A stretch of DNA of 28,440 bases from Candidatus Roizmanbacteria bacterium CG_4_10_14_0_8_um_filter_39_9 (GTDB taxonomy: Bacteria > Patescibacteriota > Microgenomatia > UBA1406 > GWC2-37-13): positions 1 through 28,440 of the forward strand of contig PFLF01000078.1 in the NCBI GenBank assembly GCA_002784505.1, given 5' to 3'. Position 1 is the stretch's first letter. Every line of letters starts with the position of its first letter. The notes beneath the pieces are model-generated. The model searched no databases, was not told the DNA's origin, and saw only the letters and a list, made by a program, of their open reading frames with translations. Shown here piece after piece: positions 15,294 to 20,904 of the stretch. A program made the position numbers and the translations under genes.

Positions 15294-15300
15294 TGGACTC

Positions 15301-15519
15301 ATGAAAACGGTCCTGATTATCGTCAATATTATTGTTTCAATTGTAATTGTTACACTCATCCTTGTTCAAGGGAGGGGCGCAGGCTTGGGGAGTGCATGGG
15401 GCGGAGGAGGCGAGATGTTCCAGACAAGACGTGGTATCGAGAAGGTTACACTTCGCGTAACCATACTTTGTATTGTCATATTTTTTATCATTTCCGCCGT
15501 AAGTTTTTTTTATAAATAA
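15301..15519 (+). CDS. secG: preprotein translocase subunit SecG
   Basis: 72 aa, usual SecG size. SecG is the small auxiliary subunit of the SecYEG channel in the cytoplasmic membrane and stimulates SecA-driven export. The two transmembrane segments (about residues 3-22 and 50-69) frame the family's glycine-rich loop LVQGRGAGLGSAWGGGGEMFQTRRGIEK. The gene has its own strong promoter with no leader. The stop TAA overlaps the next ATG (TAATG), so the downstream binding protein is likely translated by termination-reinitiation. Nothing unusual in the protein itself. Confidence 0.93.
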   Translation: MKTVLIIVNIIVSIVIVTLILVQGRGAGLGSAWGGGGEMFQTRRGIEKVTLRVTILCIVIFFIISAVSFFYK

Positions 15520-16889
15520 TGCATGGAAGCACAAACAAAACACTGCGTTATTACTACTGGCTGACTCTTGAATTTTTCAAAAAACATCTCCGCCTTATCT
15601 TTTTAAGCACCTTCATCTCAACGATAACTATTATCAGCGCAATAACGGTGTCTCCCTACCTTATTACTTTTCTTTCTCCAAGGGAAACCGTCATGGGACT
15701 CGTCGGTACCTACAATAAAAATGATCCGCTTCCCGATGAAATTGCCGGAAAAATATCGAATGGACTCGTTTTTGTGAATGAAAAGGGACGCGTCCTTCCC
15801 GTGCTTGCATCGTCATGGGAAATACTCAATGAAGGTCTCACCTACCGTTTTTCACTCAAAAAAAATCTATTATTTGACAATAATACGTTTTTTACAGCGA
15901 AGGATGTGGACTATATTTTTAAAGATATAAAAATGAGGGTGGTTGGGGATTATATTGTTGAGTTTGAGTTACCCAAACCTCTTGCAATTTTTCCCATCTA
16001 TCTGTCCAAGCCTATCATTAAGTATCCCTTCATTGGGGTTGGGGGATTGTATAAAGTTGAACATACAAAATATAAGTTTAGTCAATTGAGTGAAATTCAG
16101 TTAAATCCAAATAAAAAAAATCTGAATACACTTGTCTATAAATTTTATGCCAGTGAGTCTGACCTACTGAGCGCATATAAGCGGGGGGAAATTAGCCAGA
16201 TGCATGTGAGTAAAAAAAGCATTGCAGATACATTCAAAGCCTGGAATAATACTATCGTTGAAAAAATGATCGATTACAGCAATCTCCTTACCCTCTTTTT
16301 TAATTATAGAAATCCGCTTCTTCGTGAAAAGGATGTGCGGGGAGCAATTGATGCAACTATTGACCGACCAAAGTTTGCCGAGCTGGGTGCTGAAGCAAAA
16401 AGTTCAATTCCCCCGACCTCATGGGCATACAACAAAGACCTGAAAAGTACTATTTTTGACCTGGACTATGCACAGAAAATGGTAAAGAAATACAAAACCG
16501 CCTCAGACAGCGCGAAACTTAACTTTAATACCTATTATGAATATCTTGATATAGCAACGGACATAAACAAAAATCTAAATGATGTGGGCCTTTCCACCAA
16601 TCTGAATGTGGTCTCTTTTTCAAATACCAATGATTTTGATATCCTTTTGGCCTACCTTAAAATACCAAGCGACCCTGATCAGTACTATTACTGGCACTCA
16701 ACCCAGAGTCTTTCGCAGGCTACAAACTATAAGAACTTGAAAGTCGATAAGCTGCTTGAGGATGGGCGAAGTTTTGCCAGTTTTGAAGAGCGGACTACCT
16801 ATTACCGCGATTTGCAGAAGGTGATGAACGATGATAACGCTGCGTTGTTTCTGTTTTACCCGTATACCTTTACCATAAAAAGGAAGTAG
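15519..16889 (+). CDS. membrane-anchored family 5 solute-binding protein (peptide-binding type)
   Basis: 456 aa. An N-terminal basic segment and one hydrophobic helix (about residues 23-48) act as a signal anchor, so the rest should lie outside the membrane. The body matches extracellular family 5 solute-binding proteins of oligopeptide and nickel ABC transporters: a variant of the usual start (ETVMGLVGTYNKNDPLPDEIAGKISNGLVF), LASSWEILNEGLTYRFSLKKNLLFDNNTFFTAKDV (the W.....G..Y.F.L+....DG..F.A.DV motif), FFNYRNPLLREKDVRGAIDATIDR, and a C-terminal helix FEERTTYYRDLQKVMNDDNAALFLFYP. At 456 aa it is somewhat shorter than the typical roughly 530. No permease or ATPase gene is nearby, so the transporter partner, if any, is elsewhere. 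It starts by overlapping the secG stop. Confidence 0.85.
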   Translation: MHGSTNKTLRYYYWLTLEFFKKHLRLIFLSTFISTITIISAITVSPYLITFLSPRETVMGLVGTYNKNDPLPDEIAGKISNGLVFVNEKGRVLPVLASSWEILNEGLTYRFSLKKNLLFDNNTFFTAKDVDYIFKDIKMRVVGDYIVEFELPKPLAIFPIYLSKPIIKYPFIGVGGLYKVEHTKYKFSQLSEIQLNPNKKNLNTLVYKFYASESDLLSAYKRGEISQMHVSKKSIADTFKAWNNTIVEKMIDYSNLLTLFFNYRNPLLREKDVRGAIDATIDRPKFAELGAEAKSSIPPTSWAYNKDLKSTIFDLDYAQKMVKKYKTASDSAKLNFNTYYEYLDIATDINKNLNDVGLSTNLNVVSFSNTNDFDILLAYLKIPSDPDQYYYWHSTQSLSQATNYKNLKVDKLLEDGRSFASFEERTTYYRDLQKVMNDDNAALFLFYPYTFTIKRK

Positions 16890-16901
16890 TTTGATATAAT
16901 C
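16890..16901 (+). promoter_or_regulatory. extended -10 promoter for the plus-strand tRNA cluster
   Basis: TTTGATATAATC begins directly after the TAG stop of the binding-protein gene and contains TGA-TATAAT, a perfect -10 with the extended TGn element; no good -35 is seen. The identical 12-mer occurs in inverted orientation at 19307-19318, also at a gene end and upstream of tRNA genes. It probably drives tRNA-Leu and tRNA-Arg. Confidence 0.55.
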
Positions 16902-16904
16902 TTC

Positions 16905-16929
16905 TATAGACCATCTATGATGGTCTATA
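16905..16929. repeat. perfect hairpin TATAGACCAT/ATGGTCTATA
   Basis: A 10-bp perfect inverted repeat with the loop CTATG sits immediately downstream of the extended -10 element. There is no T-tract, so a terminator is unlikely. It is placed like the AACCTCG/CGAGGTT hairpin next to the matching promoter at 19307-19318. Confidence 0.75.
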
Positions 16930-17053
16930 ATGACAAATCACAAAACTCAAATCACAAATCAATAACAAAATTCAAATTACAAGAAGAGAAGTTTTGTGAT
17001 TAGTAATTTGAAATTGATTTGTAAATTTGTTATTGGTGATTTGTAATTGGATT
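16930..17053. repeat. CAAAT/ACAAAT inverted-repeat block, left copy
   Basis: The left arm (AATGACAAATCACAAAACTC type, about 16930-16981) and right arm (AAGTTTTGTGATTAGTAATT type, about 16988-17053) are imperfect inverted copies, able to form a long AT-rich stem. A similar block in inverted orientation occupies 19155-19276. Confidence 0.7.
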
Positions 17054-17062
17054 GTTGAACAA

Positions 17063-17150
17063 GCCCGGGTGGTGAAATGCTCAACTCGCAGTTTGCGAGC
17101 CTCTGGCGAGTAACTACTGCGAGTTAGTCCCGCCGAAGGCGGGGGCATAC
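17063..17150 (+). pseudogene. partial tRNA-Leu copy split by a GC-rich insertion
   Basis: 17063-17079 is identical to the first 17 bases of the intact tRNA-Leu at 17192 (GCCCGGGTGGTGAAATG). About 64 bases then intervene, with an AACTCGCAG/CTGCGAGTT inverted repeat and a CCCGCC-GAA-GGCGGG hairpin. At 17144-17150 GGCATAC resumes the tRNA sequence before homology ends. The break is in the D-arm. No T-arm or 3' acceptor is present, so this is a non-functional fragment. Confidence 0.65.
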
Positions 17151-17191
17151 GAAAAACTATGGTTCCTTTAAAATTAGATTTAGTTTAAGAA

Positions 17192-17273
17192 GCCCGGGTG
17201 GTGAAATGGCATACACGCAGGACTTAAAATCCTGTGACTTTAAGTCGTGAGGGTCCGACTCCCTCCCCGGGCA
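17192..17273 (+). tRNA. tRNA-Leu (anticodon UAA)
   Basis: The acceptor GCCCGGG pairs with CCCGGGC (discriminator A). The anticodon stem-loop is CAGGA-CTTAAAA-TCCTG with anticodon TAA, followed by a long variable arm (class II, as expected for Leu) and T-arm GAGGG-TCCGACT-CCCTC. The 3' CCA is not encoded. Same 5' end as the minus-strand tRNA-Leu(GAG). Confidence 0.93.
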
Positions 17274-17285
17274 CTGATTGTAAAT

Positions 17286-17359
17286 GACCTGGTAGCTCAA
17301 TTGGATAGAGCAACTCCCTTCTAAGGAGTAGGTTGTGAGTTCAAGTCTCACCCGGGTCA
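17286..17359 (+). tRNA. tRNA-Arg (anticodon UCU)
   Basis: The acceptor GACCTGG pairs with CCGGGTC (one T-G wobble). The anticodon stem-loop is ACTCC-CTTCTAA-GGAGT with anticodon TCT, and the T-arm is GTGAG-TTCAAGT-CTCAC. CCA is not encoded. The ATG of the Nudix gene is only 3 nt after the discriminator base, so the two are probably cotranscribed. Confidence 0.93.
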
Positions 17360-17362
17360 CCC

Positions 17363-17785
17363 ATGAAACAGCATATTACTCCCGTGATTATCGGCATTAT
17401 CAAACAGAGTGGAAAATATCTCCTTACCAAGCGGTGTGAAAAAGATACTTCAAGCGAGTTTCACGATCTATGGCACCTGCCCGGCGGGGGGCTTAAGTTT
17501 GGAGAAAAACCGGATGAGACAATTGTTCGTGAAATGAAAGAGGAGCTGGGGTTGTCTGTCAAAGTCAAGAGAATGCTCTCTCATGTCTTTTCACGAGTTC
17601 GTGATGATAAATGGCAGGGACTTCTTATGTGCTATGTTTTGACTTTAGTCGATCCTGACGAGGTCATTCATCTCAACCGTGAAGCGTCGGAGTTTGGTTG
17701 GTTTACTCAAGATGAAATACTTCAACTTAACACGTTTGACTTGACTCGCGAGATTCTGGAGTATGAAATGGGCAATATTCGGTAA
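17363..17785 (+). CDS. Nudix hydrolase
   Basis: 140 aa. Nudix enzymes hydrolyse nucleoside diphosphates linked to another group, such as oxidised nucleotides, sugar nucleotides or dinucleotide polyphosphates. The Nudix box is complete at residues 42-64: G, five residues, E48, seven residues, then R56-E57-M-K-E60-E61-L-G63-L. It follows the strand TPVIIGIIKQSGKYLLTKR and the segment DLWHLPGG. Its size fits the small MutT-like or GDP-mannose-hydrolase-like members; the exact substrate cannot be read from sequence. The start codon lies 3 nt after the tRNA-Arg 3' end, and no promoter or ribosome-binding site fits in between. The mRNA is therefore presumably released by 3' processing of the tRNA and is nearly leaderless. 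The fic gene follows 42 nt downstream with its own promoter. Confidence 0.9.
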   Translation: MKQHITPVIIGIIKQSGKYLLTKRCEKDTSSEFHDLWHLPGGGLKFGEKPDETIVREMKEELGLSVKVKRMLSHVFSRVRDDKWQGLLMCYVLTLVDPDEVIHLNREASEFGWFTQDEILQLNTFDLTREILEYEMGNIR

Positions 17786-17809
17786 TATTCAGCATTATTC
17801 GGCAAGATT

Positions 17810-17818
17810 TGGTAGAAT
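17810..17818 (+). promoter_or_regulatory. extended -10 promoter of fic
   Basis: TGGTAGAAT (TGn plus TAGAAT) ends 9 nt before the ATG at 17828, which predicts a leader of at most about 2-3 nt. No good -35 is seen. The surrounding AATATTCGG-rich sequence has a similar copy downstream of the gene at about 18838-18880. Confidence 0.5.
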
Positions 17819-17827
17819 TGGAATGAA

Positions 17828-18805
17828 ATGAATATCCCACCAGCCTACAAAGTTACTTCCACCATTCTTGCTCTGATATCTGAGATAGATAGTTTGCGGC
17901 TCTATGGTAAAGGCAATAATCTCAGTAAACACGTTACTATTACCATACGCCGAAACAGTCTATTAAGGAGCTCTCTCTACTCAGCACGGATTGAGGGAAA
18001 TCAGCTATCGGAACTTACCCTTCATGAAGATAATGCCGATACCGAAACGCTGGAAATCACCAATATCATAAAAGCACTTGAATATCTTGAGTCTTCACAG
18101 ATATTATGCATAGATCATTTATTTATAAAAAAAATTCATACTACTATCGGGAATAATATTTTTCCTGAAAAAGGAATGTACAGAACTGAAATGAGTGGGA
18201 TTTTTAATGCTGCGGATAATGTCGTTTACATGCCACCGCCACCCACTCAAATGAATGGTTTATTAGATGAACTATTTAAATACGTGAATAGTCGAAGCGA
18301 TTTTCCTCTTATTACCGCATTTGTGGCTCACTTAATATTTGAAAAAATACATCCATTTCTTGACGGCAATGGGCGGGTCGGAAGAGTGCTAATCCCGGCA
18401 GTACTTAAATCCAAAAACTTTATTGTGGAATTTCCGGTAACACTTGAAGAATATCTGGACACTCACCGCGCACAATACTATGATGTACTGTCTCAAGGAT
18501 TACAAAACGTGGAGTCATATCTTGAATTCATGCTTCGCGCGTATCTTGAGCAAATGAAAAAAACAATAGAAAAGCTGGAGCTACAGTCAAACAAACCCGC
18601 AGTTATTCAAGAACTAACAGCTCGGCAGGAAAAGCTGTACACCATTGTTCGCGAGCACACCGTAGTATCACTCAATTTTATTGCACGCCGCTTCCTGAAA
18701 GTCCCCGAGCGAACGCTTAGAAATGACATCTCAAAGCTTATCGAAAAAGGATTGGTGGCAAAAGTTAGGAATACGAAGGGAGTTGAGTATCGGATATCTG
18801 AATGA
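17828..18805 (+). CDS. Fic-domain protein (likely AMP-transferase) with own inhibitory motif and C-terminal winged helix
   Basis: 325 aa. Fic enzymes usually transfer AMP from ATP to a hydroxyl side chain of a target protein. The active-site motif is complete at residues 175-183, HPFLDGNGR, with the catalytic His175. Upstream, SARIEGN (Ser52...Glu56-Gly57) matches the (S/T)xxxE(G/N) inhibitory helix that blocks productive ATP binding. It lies N-terminal to the Fic core in the same chain (class II), so no separate antitoxin is needed. A C-terminal winged-helix region (VVSLNFIARRFLKVPERTLRNDISKLIEKGLVAKV, about 280-315) suggests DNA binding or autoregulation, as in many stand-alone Fic proteins. 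The target is unknown. The gene lies inside a segment bounded by inverted tRNA-Leu genes and has AATATTCGG-type sequences on both sides. Confidence 0.92.
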   Translation: MNIPPAYKVTSTILALISEIDSLRLYGKGNNLSKHVTITIRRNSLLRSSLYSARIEGNQLSELTLHEDNADTETLEITNIIKALEYLESSQILCIDHLFIKKIHTTIGNNIFPEKGMYRTEMSGIFNAADNVVYMPPPPTQMNGLLDELFKYVNSRSDFPLITAFVAHLIFEKIHPFLDGNGRVGRVLIPAVLKSKNFIVEFPVTLEEYLDTHRAQYYDVLSQGLQNVESYLEFMLRAYLEQMKKTIEKLELQSNKPAVIQELTARQEKLYTIVREHTVVSLNFIARRFLKVPERTLRNDISKLIEKGLVAKVRNTKGVEYRISE

Positions 18806-18931
18806 ATGTACACCTAACGAGGTGGACGGGGGGGATTGGGTAATATTCGGCCAAATTTAGTATGAATTTGTCAAAATGATGTATTGGGTTGATTTAAAAA
18901 GCCGATACACTTCGGAGGTGTACAGGTGTAC
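18806..18931. other. repeat-rich spacer downstream of fic
   Basis: No gene is seen. The spacer holds a GTACACCT-AACG-AGGTGGAC hairpin just after the fic stop, a G-run, a degenerate copy of the fic promoter region (GGGTAATATTCGGCCAAATT, from about 18838), and the ACACTTCGGAGGTGTACA hairpin that is also found at 145-162. Confidence 0.55.
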
Positions 18932-18978
18932 ACAAAACAGCTGCCCTGCCTGCCGGCAGGCAGGTCTACCGCTGAGCT
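18932..18978 (-). pseudogene. partial tRNA-Thr copy split by a 20-bp palindrome
   Basis: On the plus strand ACAAAACAGCTGC (18932-18944) and TCTACCGCTGAGCT (18965-18978) match contiguous sequence of the intact neighbouring tRNA-Thr. They are separated here by the perfect palindrome CCTGCCTGCCGGCAGGCAGG (18945-18964). The insertion falls in the D-arm. The acceptor and T-arm are lacking, so it cannot be a functional tRNA. Confidence 0.7.
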
Positions 18979-19046
18979 GCCTGTCAGATTTGAACTGACG
19001 ACCTGCTGTTTACAAAACAGCTGCTCTACCGCTGAGCTAAGGCAGC
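18975..19046 (-). tRNA. tRNA-Thr (anticodon UGU)
   Basis: The acceptor GCTGCCT pairs perfectly with AGGCAGC (discriminator T). The anticodon stem-loop is GCTGT-TTTGTAA-ACAGC with anticodon TGT, and the T-arm is GTCAG-TTCAAAT-CTGAC. CCA is not encoded. The gene lies 24 nt downstream of tRNA-Leu(GAG) on the same strand and touches the partial tRNA-Thr copy. Confidence 0.92.
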
Positions 19047-19070
19047 TTTGAAGCGTTTAACACCAAAAAG

Positions 19071-19151
19071 TGCCCGAGAGAGGACTTGAACCTCCACGCC
19101 TTACGGCACAGTCTCCTCAAGACTGCGTGTATACCATTTCACCACCCGGGC
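19071..19151 (-). tRNA. tRNA-Leu (anticodon GAG)
   Basis: The acceptor GCCCGGG pairs with CTCGGGC (discriminator A). The anticodon stem-loop is CAGTC-TTGAGGA-GACTG with anticodon GAG, with a long variable arm (class II) and T-arm GGAGG-TTCAAGT-CCTCT. The first 18 bases match tRNA-Leu(UAA) on the opposite strand. Confidence 0.93.
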
Positions 19152-19154
19152 TTT

Positions 19155-19276
19155 TAAAAAATCACAAATAACAAATAAACAAATCACAAATCAATTACAA
19201 ATAACAAAACTTAAGACAGTTTTGAATTTTAATATTTGAACTTGATTAGTAATTTGATATTTGTGATTTGACATTA
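19155..19276. repeat. CAAAT/ACAAAT inverted-repeat block, right copy
   Basis: Imperfect inverted arms of AAATCACAAATAACAAAT-type (19155-19213) and GTTTTGAATTTTAATATTTG-type (19218-19276) sequence. Read on the minus strand the order (TCAAATCACAAAT..., AAGTTTTGTTATTTG...) mirrors the block at 16930-17053 on the plus strand. Confidence 0.7.
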
Positions 19277-19299
19277 ACCTCGCGAAACTTCTCGAGGTT
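19277..19299. repeat. hairpin AACCTCG/CGAGGTT
   Basis: A 7-bp inverted repeat with a 10-nt loop lies between the CAAAT block and the extended -10 element at 19307-19318. No T-run follows on the minus strand, so a terminator for ruvB is doubtful. Confidence 0.6.
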
Positions 19300-19306
19300 G
19301 ACTATT

Positions 19307-19318
19307 GATTATATCAAA
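19307..19318 (-). promoter_or_regulatory. extended -10 promoter for the minus-strand tRNA pair
   Basis: On the minus strand TTTGATATAATC contains TGA-TATAAT, and the TGA is at the same time the ruvB stop codon (19314-19316). It is identical to the element at 16890-16901. It probably starts transcription of tRNA-Leu(GAG) and tRNA-Thr, 156 nt downstream. Confidence 0.55.
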
Positions 19319-20303
19319 CGAGCCTGTCCTGTTCCATTGCTTTTTTGCTCATTTTTAGGCCCAGGTGCTTCATGGCCTTGGGCGTGAGGACTCTTCCCCG
19401 TGAAGTTTTCCGGATCAGGCTCAGTTGAAGCAAGTAGGGCTCGACATATTCTTCAATTGTTTGTTTATCCTCAGCCAGGGCCGAGGCGATCGTTTCCACA
19501 CCAAGGGGAGTGTTTTGATGCTTTTCACCGATCAGGCGAAGATATTTGAGATCAATATCCTGAAGACCAAGCTCATCGATACCAAGCAAATTAAACAGTT
19601 CGTCAAGAAGAGCTTTGTCAACCGATGTATGCTTGTTGACCTCAAACTCATCCCGCGCGCGCCTTAATATGCGATTTGCTATGCGGGGAGTTCGCCTTGA
19701 ACGTATTGCAATGAGGCGCGCCGAATCTGAGGATAAGGGAATTGCTAACACTTTTGCGCTACGGGTAATAATCTCAATCATTTCTTCAAGTGAGTAGAAA
19801 TCCAGCCTCAGAATGAGGCCAAAACGGTCACGAAGCGGGCCTGAAAGCAAGGCCAACTTAGTTGTTGCGCCAACAATCGTTATTTTCGGTACGGGAAGTC
19901 TGACTGTGCGTGCGGCAGGACCTTTTCCGATGATAATGTCGAGCAAATAGTCCTCAATAACCGGATAAAGCATTTCCTCAACGGGCTTTGGAAGCCGATG
20001 GATTTCATCAATAAACAATATGTCATTGGCTTTTAAATTTGTCAAAATGGCAGCCAAATCACCCGTTTTCGTAATCGCAGCGCCACTGGTCACCTTTATG
20101 TCTCCATTGAGTTCACGCGCAATGATATGGGCCAGAGTAGTCTTCCCAATGCCGGGAGGACCGTAAAATAACACATGCTCCGTCGCAACTCCTCGCTTTT
20201 TAGTTGCATCAATAAACAGCCTTAGCGTTTTCAAAGCCTTTGTTTGTCCGATATATTCCCCAAATGTTTGTGGGCGAATGGGGTCAGTGTTACTTTTTTT
20301 CAT
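19314..20303 (-). CDS. ruvB: Holliday junction branch-migration helicase RuvB
   Basis: 329 aa, normal length. RuvB forms hexameric AAA+ rings that pump DNA through the RuvA-bound Holliday junction. The sequence shows RPQTFGEYIGQ near the N-terminus, Walker A GPPGIGKTTLA near residues 49-59, Walker B FIDEIHRL near 98-105, the sensor region TIVGATTKLALLSGPLRDRFGL with the arginine finger, TPRIANRILRRARD, and a C-terminal winged helix ending in RGRVLTPKAMKHLG. It overlaps ruvA by 14 nt and is its translationally coupled partner. RuvC is not in the window. The stop codon is embedded in the promoter-like element that serves the tRNA genes downstream. Confidence 0.97.
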   Translation of the reverse strand: MKKSNTDPIRPQTFGEYIGQTKALKTLRLFIDATKKRGVATEHVLFYGPPGIGKTTLAHIIARELNGDIKVTSGAAITKTGDLAAILTNLKANDILFIDEIHRLPKPVEEMLYPVIEDYLLDIIIGKGPAARTVRLPVPKITIVGATTKLALLSGPLRDRFGLILRLDFYSLEEMIEIITRSAKVLAIPLSSDSARLIAIRSRRTPRIANRILRRARDEFEVNKHTSVDKALLDELFNLLGIDELGLQDIDLKYLRLIGEKHQNTPLGVETIASALAEDKQTIEEYVEPYLLQLSLIRKTSRGRVLTPKAMKHLGLKMSKKAMEQDRLV

Positions 20304-20865
20304 TGGTTCTCTTTAATGCTGTCTGAATTTTTTCTTCAACAGATAGACCTTTGGGTAGTTTTGAAATAGCTGTTTTCGCATCCCCCGGTTTATATCCTAA
20401 GCTAATCAATGCGTCAATTGCAGTTTTATCATCATCCGATACATTCATATTTTCAAACTTAAACTCCGACTTTAATTTTTGTGAAAGCTCAAGAATGATT
20501 TTCATCCCTGTTTTCTTTCCTAAGCCGGGGATAGAAGTAAAATAAGTAACATCATTACTGCGGACTGCTGCAAGAAGCTCGTCAAGATGTGTTTTAGATA
20601 AGACGGTAAATGCAGTTTTTGGCCCCACTCCCGAGACTGTTAAAAGCATCTTGAAAAACGCAAGTTGATCCCGATCCGAAAAACCAAAAAGGATAAGCGC
20701 ATCGTCGCGGACTTGAAGGTAGGTATAGACTTCTATCGGACTTGCTGAAGATAGAGATAAAAGTGAAGGTGGAAGATAGACATCATACGAAACGCCGGAA
20801 GCTGTTTCGATCAACCCAATATTTCCTTCAACATGGCTTAGTACTCCTTTAAGCTTTCCTATCAT
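20290..20865 (-). CDS. ruvA: Holliday junction-binding protein RuvA
   Basis: 191 aa, normal length. RuvA tetramers hold the Holliday junction in a square-planar form and recruit RuvB. The N-terminal OB-fold begins MIGKLKGVLSHVEGNIGLIETASGVSYDVYLP and continues YTYLQVRDDALILFGF. The helix-hairpin-helix region contains LLTVSGVGPKTAFTVLS and FTSIPGLGKKTGMKIILEL. After a linker the C-terminal domain III (KTAIDALISLGYKPGDAKTAISKLP) contacts RuvB. It overlaps ruvB by 14 nt. It has a separate promoter in the 39-nt gap after eno, with the -10 box 7 nt before the ATG, so the ruvAB message should be leaderless. Confidence 0.96.
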   Translation of the reverse strand: MIGKLKGVLSHVEGNIGLIETASGVSYDVYLPPSLLSLSSASPIEVYTYLQVRDDALILFGFSDRDQLAFFKMLLTVSGVGPKTAFTVLSKTHLDELLAAVRSNDVTYFTSIPGLGKKTGMKIILELSQKLKSEFKFENMNVSDDDKTAIDALISLGYKPGDAKTAISKLPKGLSVEEKIQTALKRTNEKK

Positions 20866-20872
20866 GAAATGC

Positions 20873-20901
20873 AGTATAGATTATTTTGGAGGGGGGGTCA
20901 A
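20873..20901 (-). promoter_or_regulatory. ruvAB promoter
   Basis: Minus-strand TTGACC (20896-20901), 17-nt spacer containing a C-run, TATACT (20873-20878). The ruvA ATG begins 7 nt after the -10 box. The promoter fits exactly between the eno stop and the ruvA start. Confidence 0.7.
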
Positions 20902-20904
20902 GTT

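Noticed and set aside
15177..15359. 60-codon minus-strand frame across the uvrC-secG gap
   Set aside because: It consists of repeat translations (ITNFKSI, LPRSKLRGI types) and antisense secG, with no gene-like features.
17063..17150. Complete tRNA or tRNA-Leu with a group I intron
   Set aside because: The 3' acceptor and T-arm are absent. The insertion is in the D-arm rather than the anticodon loop and is far too short for a group I intron.
16930..19276. CRISPR array
   Set aside because: The repeats are short, degenerate, AT-rich and contiguous, with no uniform repeat-spacer pattern, and no cas genes are present.
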